Assembly (NCBI RefSeq): GCF_964355755.1
Contig: NC_092679.1
Span: 10,160,932-10,220,931 of the forward strand
Source: Antedon mediterranea
Taxonomy: Eukaryota; Echinodermata; Crinoidea; Comatulida; Antedonidae
Direction: 5' to 3'
Length of the DNA stretch: 60,000 nucleotides
The first letter of the stretch is position 1, and every line of letters starts with the position of its first letter. Position numbers and translations under genes: made by a program. Below are positions 36,270 through 48,000 of the stretch, one piece after another. Under the pieces are notes generated by a model, which was not told where the DNA came from, did no database searches, and worked only from the letters and a program-made list of their open reading frames with translations.

Positions 36270-38125
36270 ATACAAACAGAGATACCCTGGGGTGAACATT
36301 TCAGTCCAAAGTGATACACATGACCAGCTCAAGATGCAGATGAGTTCCTGTTCCTGTTGCTTCTGGATGATCTACATTCCATTTTTTCCAGATGGCATTT
36401 GTTTTGCCATGGTTACAGTATTTATATTGGGATGTGTAAGTATTTTAACGATTTTTTAACCAGTAGAAATACAAAGATGTTCAACAGCAGTTTGACAATG
36501 ACCTCCATGTTGTATGACGTTCGGACCATCTGGGCTGGATTGTCAACAGACCTGGTGATTGAAAAGGTTTCTATGAGAAGTCTCAAAGAAAACCAGAGGT
36601 TTGAAAAAGATTTAGGAATGAGTACATCCAGACCAAATCTGCGCTGAATGTAATGCCTCGCAATAGTATCAGGGCGTTACTCCAGCAGCGGCCAACATAA
36701 GAACTTATGGCCACACGTCAGGAACACAATAGCAATTAAAACATCCATTTGGTTACGACTCAGAGATTTCATACCATTGACACGGGAGTTACTGCAGGTG
36801 ACTCGGAATATTGGCAATGTGGTATTAAGCATTGAATATTTTGGACGGATGTTAGGCCAGAAAATCTTGCAATGTATTCAAGATCCTGGCAATAAAGTAC
36901 ATACAGGCAAATATGTGTGCATCGATCCTACAGTTCCAGAGGAGACTCAGGGTGACAACAAGGAAGTTTTTGAGCATGAACTTTGCCACCAGTACTTTTT
37001 GAAACAACCAACTTACAATACTTTCAGCTAATAAACCAACATGATGCCATGTGGAAACAATGAATAGAGTCTAACACATCCAACTCACTGAATGATGTCC
37101 AGTAGGCCTACATTCTAGATGGTAGTGCTCTACTGCACAGCATTCCATGGAATAGTGTAGAGACTTATGATGCGATCTGTAAAAAATATTGATCTGCCAT
37201 CATAGTCTTTGATGATTATGAAAGCGGCTCATCCACCAAAGACGGCGCACATGGTAAGGCGGGTCAGGTGGTAGTATCCCTGTACATTTTACCAGTGACA
37301 TGTTCCACAAAATTGGATCACTTTCTGTAACAAACAACAATTTATAAATCTTCGTAATTAATATTTGAACAAAATGGCAATGAGTTAATGCAGCTGCTGC
37401 TGATAATTATTTCGGATAGTACAAAAAACCATTGAATCAGCAAACAGGAAAACATCTGTCATTATCCGATGACACGGATCTATCTAGTGCTCCTCTGCAG
37501 TCAAGCATTTAAAACATCTTGTGATATTCTTTAGACTGGAACTGAGATACTGGATTATCAAACTGGTTCAAATAGTACTTTTGAGAGACATCTGTGATAA
37601 CCTTCTGTTTGCTCATGCGATACTGGTGACAAAACATCCAGAGCTCTAAAAAGCTTGTCATTGCACTTATTTCTGACGTTATGCTGTAGTCTTCAGATGC
37701 AAACAAGCTACAAAAGATGACATTGTGGTTGCTAGAGAAAATGATTTAGTGTGTCTGTACAATGGACGACCTGGACAACGTGGAATGCCTTTGACTCCAT
37801 CCCATCTACAAGTACAATCTCGCATATATAACTTCATAATCGTACCACAACCATAAGGTACATAACATCATGTTCAAGTTCAAGTTCAAGTTATCTTTTA
37901 GCAATGTGTACCGAGGATTGGGGATGGAAGATCAGATGATGGAAATATGGTTCCTCTACACACAGACTTAAAGCCAGCACCTGAGTATCTCCTTGAAGCC
38001 TTCAGGGGTAACTATAACTACATGTGGTGAATGCAACGGCATTGCACTGTACTGTACTGATACCCGAACAAGAAAGTGATACTGATGACATAGTTGTGAG
38101 TCCTTTTCTATTTGAAGGATTAAAC
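36270..38125 (+). pseudogene. decayed FEN1/XPG-like nuclease gene, element-borne
   Basis: Pieces in different frames read in the order of a large invertebrate repeat-encoded protein family. They are IWAGLSTDLVIEKV (near 36526), TRELLQVTRNIGNVV and ELCHQYFLKQPTYNTFS (36780-37030), ILDGSALLHSIPW (37112), IVFDDYESGSSTKDGAH (37198), DDTDL (37468), CDNLLFAHAIL (37592), ATKDDIVVAREN and LVCLYNG (37708-37769). The Asp-containing blocks LDG, VFDxY, DDTD and HAILGxD follow the spacing and order of FEN1/XPG metal-binding motifs, which I infer to mean a PIN-like flap nuclease fold. About ten stops and shifts make this copy dead. Its better-kept C-terminal half is at 54.6-55.7 kb. Confidence 0.6.
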
Positions 38126-38469
38126 AATATCATCCCACACAGGGCAATTCAAATAAAAAGGTCTGGATTAAAATGATCTTACAAAATATACAAAAATATC
38201 ACAATACACAGTACAATATAACAAGAGTCAAAGTTCAAGAATTTAAGAGTCGGGTGGCAACTGGCAAAAAAGAATTTCTTTTACGATGTGTTCTACATGC
38301 CGGCCATCGAAAGCGACGCCCATGAAGCATGAGCTCGAAATCACTGAACAAGGCATGGTTAACACTTTTTAGAATAGCTCTACTTTTTTTTTTTGAGTTT
38401 GCATACAGTCACAGAAGGAAGATAAGCTACGAAGTCGACAACCTATTAATTTAGAACTTAAATTAACAA

Positions 38470-39640
38470 TTCTTTGTAGTAAGGCATATTGCATCCAATA
38501 CCGAAACCAGGCAAGAAAAAAGGTCCACCAAAAAACATCCGACCCATCATCCTTCTGTCGGTTCTTAGGAAAATGCTAGCAATATGCTTACTTAATAGGA
38601 TAAACGACAGATTAGATGAACATGTCCCTGTAACACAGGACGCGTATCGCAGAGGACGAAACACTACCGAACATGTACATACATGCAAAATGTTAGCAGA
38701 AAAGGCAATTGCGTCATCTAACTACGAAATAATATTACTACTACTTGACATGACCAGTGCATTTGACACTGTGCGGAGGAATACTCTATTCGACATACTG
38801 ACACATATATTACAAGATGTGAATTACACATGTTGAAAGTTTTGATAAACAATGTAAAATTAAGCGTTCGAATTGGAAAACAGACAGGAAAATTGTTTAC
38901 TACTACACTAAGAGTACCACAAGGTGACTGTATGTCTCCGATACTGTTCACACTATACCTAGCAAAGGCACTCGAATCAGCAAACACAACACCACTACCC
39001 CTACAACAGCTTAATATCCAGATGCAGTATGCAGATGACATTTCATTTATTAGCGACTCAAAAGAACACATAACTAAAATAAAGAAAAATGTAACAGAGA
39101 AATTAGCAGAATTCAATCTAAAGATAAACGAAAGTAAAACAGAAGAATACCTAATAGGAAGAAACACCGATAGTAAATGGGAAGAATGCAAATACCTCGG
39201 TAGTAACTTGGACACAGAAAAAGACATTAAAAGAAGAAAATCACTAGCAGCTATGGCATATAACAAGCTGAAGTCGTCGCTAGAACACAAAACGATGTCT
39301 ATAGACGTGAAATCCCGTTTGTTTGACGCATACATAGCAAGTATTTTCTTATATAACAGTGAACTCTGGGTACTAAACAAAAAATTACAAGAGAGTATCA
39401 CAGGAAAATGTTGCGAAAGATGATAGATATTAAATTAACAGATAGAGTGTGTAACACGAAAATATACGAGATAACAAAACAAGAAGAATGGAGTAAAAGA
39501 ATTAAACGAAGGAGACTAAAAGGGTATGGACACATAATTAGATTACCGGATGATACCCCAATCAAACAAAATGAAGGAAACAGAAAAAAATGGAAACAAA
39601 TTGTGGAAAGCGTAATGTCGGAAGACGGAAAACGTTAACA
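38470..39640 (+). pseudogene. LINE reverse transcriptase fragment, unassigned clade
   Basis: Contains IPKPGKKKGPPKNIRPI, then LLDMTSAFDTVRR, VPQGDCMSPILFTLYLA, MQYADDISFISDS, CKYLGS, a conserved LYNSELWVL block and a C-terminal GHIIRLPDD segment. This is the N- to C-terminal order of a widespread invertebrate non-LTR RT. Frame changes occur near 38825 and 39415. No endonuclease is present. It lies within the TIR element, so it inserted there secondarily. Confidence 0.75.
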
Positions 39641-39734
39641 ACAACAACGAGTTTCTCTCTTTGACCCTAAGACTAAAAAACCAGCATATAAAGTAAAACA
39701 GTTAAAACGTTCTCAATAAAGGAATTATAAAAAA

Positions 39735-40165
39735 ACCCTGAGAATTACTTTATCGACATTAAAATGGTTCAGCTTCCTTAACAGATAAAGTCTCTGGTGC
39801 CCTTTCTTTACTATTGGCTCTGTATTTAATTCCCAGCTGAGATTGTCCTAGAGTAGGTATTTAAAGGAATGGACAATTTTGCTGGTTCGTCATTTATGAG
39901 GGATACCAGAGGGCTGCGTCCTTTCGCCTTCCTAAAATCTACAATCATCTCCTTGGTTTTGGTCACATTGAGTTCCATCTAATGCGGAACCATGACCGTC
40001 CTGTGAATTTTTAAGGAGAGACAGCAAGACAGTGTCGTCAGCAAATTTGACAAGATGACTATTGTCCTGTTTGCTGCGACAGTCATCCGTGTATATAATA
40101 TACAGGAGAGGAGAGAGGACGCAACCATGGGGAGATCCAATACTTGTCATTACGTACATTCGTTG
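39735..40165 (-). pseudogene. Rex1/jockey-like LINE RT fragment
   Basis: The complement gives GSPHGCVLSPLLYIIYTDDC and KFADDTVLLSLL (RT palm with FADD box), then after a frame break NLSWELNTEPIVKK and QRLYLLRKLNHFNVDK, typical of fish-type Rex1 or related LINEs. Truncated at both ends, inside the TIR element. Confidence 0.7.
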
Positions 40166-41287
40166 ATACTAAAATCATCAAACATCTATCTATAGTAAAT
40201 CATGAGTTGATTCCAAATTATCAAGACTCATTAATTAATCAGCAATAGTACATACCACTATTGAATTTCAATATTCTTCTAGCTAGCATCATTTTTCCTA
40301 TTTCATGACGATACAATAGGTACAGGAAAAACATTATTTGCACCAAATACTTCCAATAAACATAATTTAGTTTTACGCTATTTTAAGAAAATTTGAGTTT
40401 TCGTAAAAGGTCACTGACCTCTATAGTTACATAACAACTGTTGTATCAATTAGTTTTTAGAGTAAGAAATACATAGTATACACATTTGTAGTTATTTAGA
40501 TGTTATTGGCAGGCATAAATGTTACCTCTAAACACAAGTTTCATCAAATGCATCTGCAATTATGGAATAAGACATTGCAGTTAATAATTTTGTTAGGAAA
40601 AATTTGAGTTTTTGTAAAAGGTCAATGACCTTTTGACCTCTAGTTACGTATAACTGTTGTATTAATTGTTTTTTTAATGTATATTAGTAGGATATACTAT
40701 ACACATTGGTACTAAAGCTATTTAGATATGATTATAAAACAATGGATTATAGGCATAAACGCTACCCCCTACCACAAAATTGTTTACATTACATTTGATC
40801 AAGAATCAATTTCAAGAATAGTACATCATTACTTTTAAAATTCTTCTAGTTAACATCATTATTCCTATTTTATATATCGATAGGTACAGAAAAAACACAA
40901 TTTTGATTAAATGCATCCACAATTATGGCATACGATATTACAGTTAATCATTTTTTTATGGAAAAAAATGAGTTTTTGTAAAAGGTCAATAACCTTTTGA
41001 CCTCTAGTTATATGAATAGGTGTTGTATTTTGTTTTTTTAAATTGCATATTAGAAAGAAATATATATTCTACACATTGATATCAAGATTATTGAGATTGG
41101 ATTATAAAACCACAAGTTATGTGCATAAATGTTACCCCCTACCCCAAAAATATTTACGGAATAAAATCGCTATATAGTTGTTGAGATTATGTTAAAAATA
41201 ATGTGTTCCAATGCTTCAATTTTCGGTGACTTTTAATATGTCATTCTAAAGTACATTTGGAATGAAAAAATCAATGTTTCGTTACTA
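40166..41287. repeat. subterminal repeats of the 5.4-kb TIR element
   Basis: Three diverged units contain GTAAAAGGTCANTGACC followed in two of them by TTTTGACCTCTAGTTA, near 40402, 40613 and 40976. Phrases GGCATAAAYGTTACC recur near 40512, 40754 and 41123. The palindromic half-sites form IR1 arrangements (AGGTCA-N-TGACCT). Confidence 0.6.
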
Positions 41288-41338
41288 TTGCAATTTGTGG
41301 TGGGTTTACCTCTAAATATCACTAGATTGACTGAACTA

Positions 41339-43749
41339 ATATTGCAGTCATCACTGAAACGTGGCAAACTCCTCAAATTGAGAATGATGCACTCACGATT
41401 AACGGTTATGATCTATTTACTAAACATCGTTGCCATCTACATAAGAGCTAATATTGCATCAAAAAATCTATCTAATATAGTTCCTGCTAAGCCAAAACGA
41501 CTGCCAAGATCAGTTTCGACAATCATCATATGCGCTTTTAATATACCTCCTAGTTCGCCTAATCAAACCCTACTAATGGATCATATTACGCAATCAATTG
41601 ACACATTAAAACTTGTTCATCCTGATGCTGGCTTTATAATTTTAGGTGATTTAAACAGAACTAATGTTGAGCCAATTTGCCGATCTCACAATCTACAACA
41701 AATAGTCAAGGAACCTACTCGAGGAGATGCGGTGCTTGATCTTATTGTGACCAATCTAAAAAGTCAATACGACTGTCCAAAGATTTATTCACCAATGGGC
41801 ACCAGTGATCACAATGTGATAGTCCTATCACCGAAAAGAATCCTAGTCAAGCCTGATCCTAAATCAGTGAAAAAAAAGATAACGCAACCCATGAAGGCAG
41901 CGGATATCCAAAGATTCGGTCAATGGATTACGATTTACGATTGGTCTGATGTATATAATTGTGATAGTGTTGAAGATAAAACATCTATGTTTTATGAAAG
42001 CTTAAATGTTGCGATTGATTACTACTTTCCAAAAAAATCAGTAAAAATGCATGTGCGTGATCGACCATGGATGACACCTGCAATCAAGAATCTGATAAAA
42101 AAAAAAAGCGCCAGCAAGCTTTTGCGACCAGAGGAACATCAAATGTATGGAGATTCTACAAAAACCGTGTGCAAAATCAAATCAAATCGTGCAAAAAACA
42201 CTATTACAAAGAAAATATTAGTAATCTAAAATCATCTGACTCGAAAAAATGGCACCAAGGTATCAAACTACTTTCAAATAAGCTTAAACCACAACCTACC
42301 ATTTGTGCCCCAGGTGTTCCGTTAGATAATTTGGTTGGCACGAGCAATGCTATCAACTCCTTCTTTGGTGACATAGCACGCAGCAGACCCCCTATCGCCT
42401 TAAACAAATTACCATCATTTCTACCTGCACAACTGCCGCCTTGTGTGTCGGAGTGGGAGATGTATCTAGAACTTAAGAAAGTGAAGGTTGGAAAATCTCC
42501 CGGACCCGACAATATTCCAAATAAAATCTTGAAGGAATTTGCATGTGAGATTAGCCAACCAATAACGCATATTTTCAACACATCCTTAAGCAAAGACATT
42601 GTCCCCGGCTTGTGGAAGGATGCCGTAGTTGCCACAATCGCAAAGGAGAAGAACAAAAGTATTGTGAATGTAAATACCATAGCTCTAACTTGCACTCTTG
42701 CTAAGATAGCAGAGGGATTCGTATCCCGCTGGTTAATTTGGACATTCATAAGAATATTGATAAGCGACAATTTGTTAGCCAAAAAGATTGCTCTACCAGC
42801 CATTATTTAATTGATTTGATTTATTAAATGTATTTTTTCTGGTAGTAATACACCTAAGTCCTTGGGGAGGTTGGTTTTGACCGACTTCTCCAAGGCCTTT
42901 GACAGTGTGGACCACACTATTGCTGTGAGCAAGCTAGTTAAATTAGGATGTAGACCAGAAATAATACCTTGGATCATAAGTTTTGTTTCAGAACGTACAC
43001 AAAAAGTGAGGTATAACTCTGTCTTGTCTAATAGTGTTCAATTAAACTGTGGTGTTCCCCAAGGAACCCGACTAGGACCCATCATTTTCCTTGCAATAAT
43101 AAATGATGCACTGTTGAATAGTGATCTAAAAGTATGTAAATACGTTGATGATTTATGTATCGGTGAAGTGGTTAAAAGAAACAATTCTTCTAATATCCAA
43201 CAAACAGTTAATGATTTTTGTATATGGTCAAATGAAAATAAACTCAATCTTAATGTTGATAAATGTAAAATGATGTACTTTTCGTTTCAAAAAGTACTTC
43301 CAGTCATTGATCCCATTGTAATTGACGACCGACAACTAGAATGTGTCACAGAAGTGAATATCTTAGGTGTCTGGGTCCAAAACAACCTTAAATGGGATAA
43401 AAATGTTAGTGAAATCATCTTAAAAAGTAGTAGAAAACTTCATATGTTATGTCGTCTAAAAAAATTCAGTGTCCCTGTAGAAGATCTAGTAGCGGTTTAT
43501 ACTGGCTACATTAGATCTACCCTTGAATATGCGGCACAAGTGTGGCATTCAGGTATAACTAACGAACAGAGCAATGCCATTGAGAAAATACAGAAGAGGG
43601 CATTCCGAATCATCCTAGGCCATAAATATATAGATTATCCCCACGCATTGCATAACCTTAACCTCCTAACTTTATCAGAACGTAGAACAAAGGTGTGCCT
43701 TAAACTTGCCAAAACTTGCGCAAAAGACGATCGTTTTTCATGGTGGTAG
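41339..43749 (+). pseudogene. LINE-D, endonuclease and reverse transcriptase
   Basis: Continues the endonuclease from the 35.5-kb part: ITETWQTPQIENDALTINGY, ILGDLNRTN and SDHNVIV. Then a linker, RT N-terminus (KSPGPDNIPNKILKEF, TLAKIAEGF), LTDFSKAFDSVDH, GVPQGTRLGPIIFL, the catalytic YVDD box and a thumb ending in a LEYAAQVWHSG block. Frame breaks fall at an A-run near 42100 and near 42800. Otherwise long stretches remain open, so inactivation is fairly recent. It is the same family as LINE-B. The 3' end after 43749 was not recognised. Confidence 0.85.
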
Positions 43750-44005
43750 TATTTTTGGTTTAAAATACAAATTAGCATACATCTATACTATCTAAAAATA
43801 AAAATATCATCTTCAGACCCAAATTAATAATATTATAGGCCAGTTATATTTTAAATATATACCTTATACAATTTAAGATATAAATAAAGTGTTAAATGGT
43901 GAAAATATTTGAGGTGATATCAATTAAAATAAAAATCAGAATTATCAAATTTACTACGTATTAGGCCTTTAGTAGGCCTACTGTAAATAGTCACTTAATT
44001 CATTT
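43750..44005. other. AT-rich spacer
   Basis: Nothing recognised between LINE-D and the MULE-like pseudogene. Confidence 0.3.
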
Positions 44006-44079
44006 TTGCCGTTCAATATATCAATTGCTATTAATTTTTTTAAATTTTGTTGCGTGAAAAAAAAAACCTTTACATTATC

Positions 44080-45655
44080 TATAGGACGTATAAATGTTGC
44101 AACTATGAGACGAGATATAAAAGCTAAGGCCGTTAACAACCCCTTTGTATCTGTTGCCGATATAGTTGAACAGTCAATAAGGGAGGAAATTGGACCATGA
44201 AATATTGCTGTGCATCCCACATTACCTAAACCTATTAATCTTTCACAACAGGCTAATTATAAGAGAAAGCTATCACGACCGAATCATCCAAGAGATTTAA
44301 ATGTTGTTATTGACCAAGACTATATTCCTGTTGGTTTTATTCAAACTGATGTCGTTCTTGGTAACCAACGGCACATAGTGTTTGCGAGAAACTGTATGAT
44401 GGAACTTTTTTCGAACGCAAGGAATTGGTTAGTGATTGGTTAAACTATTACTTTAAATATATATTTCATGATGATTATGAATAGTTTCGTCTTTAAAACG
44501 ATATCCCTTTTTCTTCTTTTTAATATGTACGTGGATGCAACTTTCAAACTGGTTTAACAGCCGTTTATGCAACTGTTTTGTATCCATAGCTTTGTAACAT
44601 CTGGTAACTGCAGTAAGCAAGTACCTATCGTCACGGAGGCTAGAAGATTATGTTGCGATTTTAGAAGCAATCGTTGATCTTATACCGAATGTTCCTTCTG
44701 TGACCAAAGTTGTAGCCGATTATGAGGCATCTATTTGGCAAGCCTTTAGAAGAGTATTTCCTGATGTGACTATTACGGGTTGTCTATTTCATTTTACACA
44801 GGTATATAAACACATACGGTTCATCTTTGTTGATTAATTTTTTTTTAAAGTTTTTGTCAACATTTGATTTCACACTCTTTTAAATTATTGTTTCACGCAG
44901 CAGCTACTTGACTACTTTTTTATTGATCTTGGCAGGCCATATTTCGAAAAGTCCAGGAACTTGGACTACAATGAGCTTATGGAAATGAAAACGGCACACA
45001 TGAGGTATGAAATCAGTTTATTGATATTTAAAATGTTGGGCCTTATATTGTTGTAAACATGATTCATTGGATCTTAGAACTACATATTTTTTTATCATTA
45101 TTATTATTATTATTATTATTTAATACAGTTAGTAAGGCAGCTCATTGGTTTACCGTTGCTTCTTGTTGAGCACATTCAACCTATATTCGACTTCCTTTAA
45201 CGCAATGCTGGGGATAACGGCGTACGGCGTAATACGCCAACTTCTTGTGTATATGCAGCGAACATGGGTATATGGTAACGTTTTCACACCGAGAGAATGG
45301 TCTGTATATGGCCAAGACAGGCGAACGAATAACGACTTGGAAGGCTGGCATGGCAGACTAAATCGAAAAAGACGACGATGTAAGTATTCTACAGTATCAT
45401 TGCGATGATTTGATACTCAATTAAATCGTTATAATATTTATTATCTGGTTACGTAAATATAGCGACTAGCTTATATATGCTTATAATTTAATTTATTTTT
45501 TAGCGAAATTACCCTTTTGCGTGGTGATTCATCTCCTGTTCGACGAAAGCAAAACTGTTCATATTGCCATGGAGCTCGTAAATCGAGAAGATTTAGATAG
45601 AGTCCAAAGACCAAGGTATAAATTGGCAACACGACATCTGTTAAGACTATAGGAG
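44080..45655 (+). pseudogene. MULE-type transposase pseudogene with introns
   Basis: Order of recognisable blocks: TMRRDIKAKAVNNPF and FARNCMMELFSNARNWLVIG (44100-44440), VDATFKLV and QLFCIHSFVTSG (about 44535-44610), the DDE-region DYVAILEAIVDLIPNVPSV, VVADYEASIWQAFRRVFPDV and GCLFHFTQ (to 44801), then AIFRKVQELGLQ (44936), the C-terminal WSVYGQDRRTNNDLEGWHGR and a tail after 45504. Three small introns with GT-AG ends are visible (44802-44935, 45005-45128, 45380-45503), so this is not a retrocopy. In-frame stops near 44973 and 45201 disable it. The family catalyses cut-and-paste transposition with 9-10-bp duplications. Confidence 0.75.
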
Positions 45656-46560
45656 CAATACAGATTGGGGGAGCGTTCGGCGGTGTCACTTTTAAATGCT
45701 GGATGTCGCGTGATATCGAATGATGTTCGCGACCTCGAAGATGTCTAAAGTGTATCAGAAGATGCTTGGTTATTTTTTACTGGTATTTGCTTAACTATAT
45801 TTTTAAATAATTTATATGATTATGTCTAGTATTTGTGATAGTGAAATGTTAATTAGTGCAATCAAGCGTTATAGGAAGTGTTAAATACCATATAAAATAA
45901 ATACATTGAGTTTATATTATAATAATATACTTGAAATGTTCACAAGTTCATCTGATTTTTTTTTTTCTGTTTCATAGGCCTACATATAAGATATAAATGT
46001 ACATTCATTTAATATTTCAAATTCAGTTCGTTCCTAGAACACAGAAATGTTGGCTATACATTTTATCTTTTGTAGCTATTGCTCACATTTTATTGTAAGT
46101 AATAACAGTAGATTCATTTTTAAAACAAGGGGCCTACATAACAAAATAATGTTACATTTATGCTATGCTATTCTAAACTATTTGAGTTGATCCACTCTGT
46201 ATGCATAGAAACTAATATATATATATATATATATAAATATCTATCTTTCCATAAAAATATTATAGGTAAAGTTTTTCAACAAGCACACATCTTTCCTTGC
46301 AACCTGTATATAAAATTGAAAACAAATCATTAACTAGAAAGCCACTCCGAGAGTGCATACCTCCGCCTACTGTAAAATTCTCCTACATAGGCCTAAGATT
46401 TCTCCGGTAAAAAAAATATATATATATATTTGTGTGTGTCTTAATGCTGTTTGTGATTTAGGCTAATTTCACAACAAGCATGTGTATGCGAGTTTGGTGT
46501 AATGTTTATGTAACAAGCCTTTCAATTAACAATAGCTTCAGTTGACTAACAATAGAACAG
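45656..46560. other. AT-rich spacer with microsatellites
   Basis: No gene. An (AT)n run lies near 46215-46235 and another short one near 46415. The remainder is not recognised. Confidence 0.4.
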
Positions 46561-48000
46561 CAACGCGAAAATCAAACGAGTGAATTTGAAAAGAAAACAG
46601 GTTTTTTAAACTACTGGCATAAAAAAAACGTGAACATTAAATAAAATTATGTTTTAAAATTACAAATCACAAATTATAACTCTTGCCTCTTGTACAAAAA
46701 TGAAGTTTTTTGGACAAGTAGACGAGAAAATGCAATTTCAGTATACTTGTTACTTTAAGACTGCTCGCCGGCTTTTGACAAATTCTGTCCTATCTTTTAA
46801 CACTAGCAGGTCTGAAAAGTATACTAAAAAGTGGTCCAGAATTGGGACAATGGTCCCAAAATTTAATGGAATGGTCCTTGACCACATATCTATCTGTATA
46901 TTCATTTTGGTAAAGATCTCGTCATTACTTTTTGAGTAATCCTGCTAACAAACAAACCAATGAAAGCACTCAGAAACTGAGTGAAGTACTTGGCAAAATA
47001 TATCCACTGATTGAGAGCATATTGAATTTTTTTTTTATTTAGTAGGTATTAGCTTTACATGGTTCAAATCCTGCTAGGGTTTATAATTTGGTTAAATAAT
47101 TTTTAATACAAATAATGACCTTTCTGAAGATCTCAAGATTGAACTGGGAAAATGTGGACGTCTAAAGAGAATGATTACAATTAAATAATACTGAAAAATA
47201 CATATGTATACATATTACTTTCTTCTTCCCGATAATAATCAATTAGTTCTGTAGACAATTTTAATTTTGCCATTCTGATTTTATCTGAACTGTGCTAAAA
47301 GCAAGTGTATTCACTGGTCACCAAACCAAGAATGTTAATTGTCCTGTGGCTGTACTGTACAGTACCCCCATGTAGGTCACTAGTGTAGCCCCAATGGGAT
47401 TAATAATAATAAATAAACAACCTGTTTATCTATAAATATATATATATATATAATATATTTGATTGATTATGAATTTTAATAACACTTTATAATCTTTGTA
47501 TTCCATTCAACTCCTAACTAAAGTTATTTCAGGTATCTATAATCAAAAGATATATAGCGAACTATATTATATCTCTCTGCTACAATATTCAGATGTTATC
47601 ATATATATCATATCATATCATTTATTTCGCCAATATACAGAACAGTACAAAAAAACAATACAAAAGTACCAAGCCAAATTCCTGCCCATCTGATTGGCTA
47701 TTGGTTTAAAAAACTGGTGTCAGTTTTGTTAATAATAGGACATGCAGTAAAAAGTCACTATTTTCTCTCTTTTATACACAAGGGAGCAGTTAAAATAATA
47801 GATTTGTCCCTAAAGGTGACTGGAAACAGGCACTTTCCATCAATCAATACAGTGTCCCTTTGGAAGACTGAAGAAAAAACCAGATCGTGGGACTCGAGAA
47901 AAGAAATAGGTTTTTTAAAACTACTCGTATAAAAAACCTGTACATTAAATCAAATTATGTTGTTAATATTACAAATCACAATTTATAACTCTTGCCTCTT

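Larger units (their letters stand above)
35893..41338 (+). mobile_element. 5.4-kb TIR element carrying a nuclease-like gene
   Basis: Inverted termini of about 120 bp: TAGTCCAGTCAATCTAATGA and CCCACCACAAATTGCAATAG at the left face complements at 41285-41338, with ACTAAAAGTCACCGAAAAT further in. The insertion falls inside the LINE-D endonuclease frame; joining the flanks around a short AT overlap (TA or TAT) restores NIDIAVITETW. The left half holds the decayed nuclease-like gene at 36270-38125. The middle holds two unrelated LINE fragments. The right has repeats with IR1-type AGGTCA palindromes (40408-40420, 40619-40631, degenerate at 40982). Confidence 0.7.

Noticed and set aside
38718-39401. 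227-codon minus-strand frame
   Set aside because: Antisense of the RT at 38470-39640; composition is that of a shadow frame.
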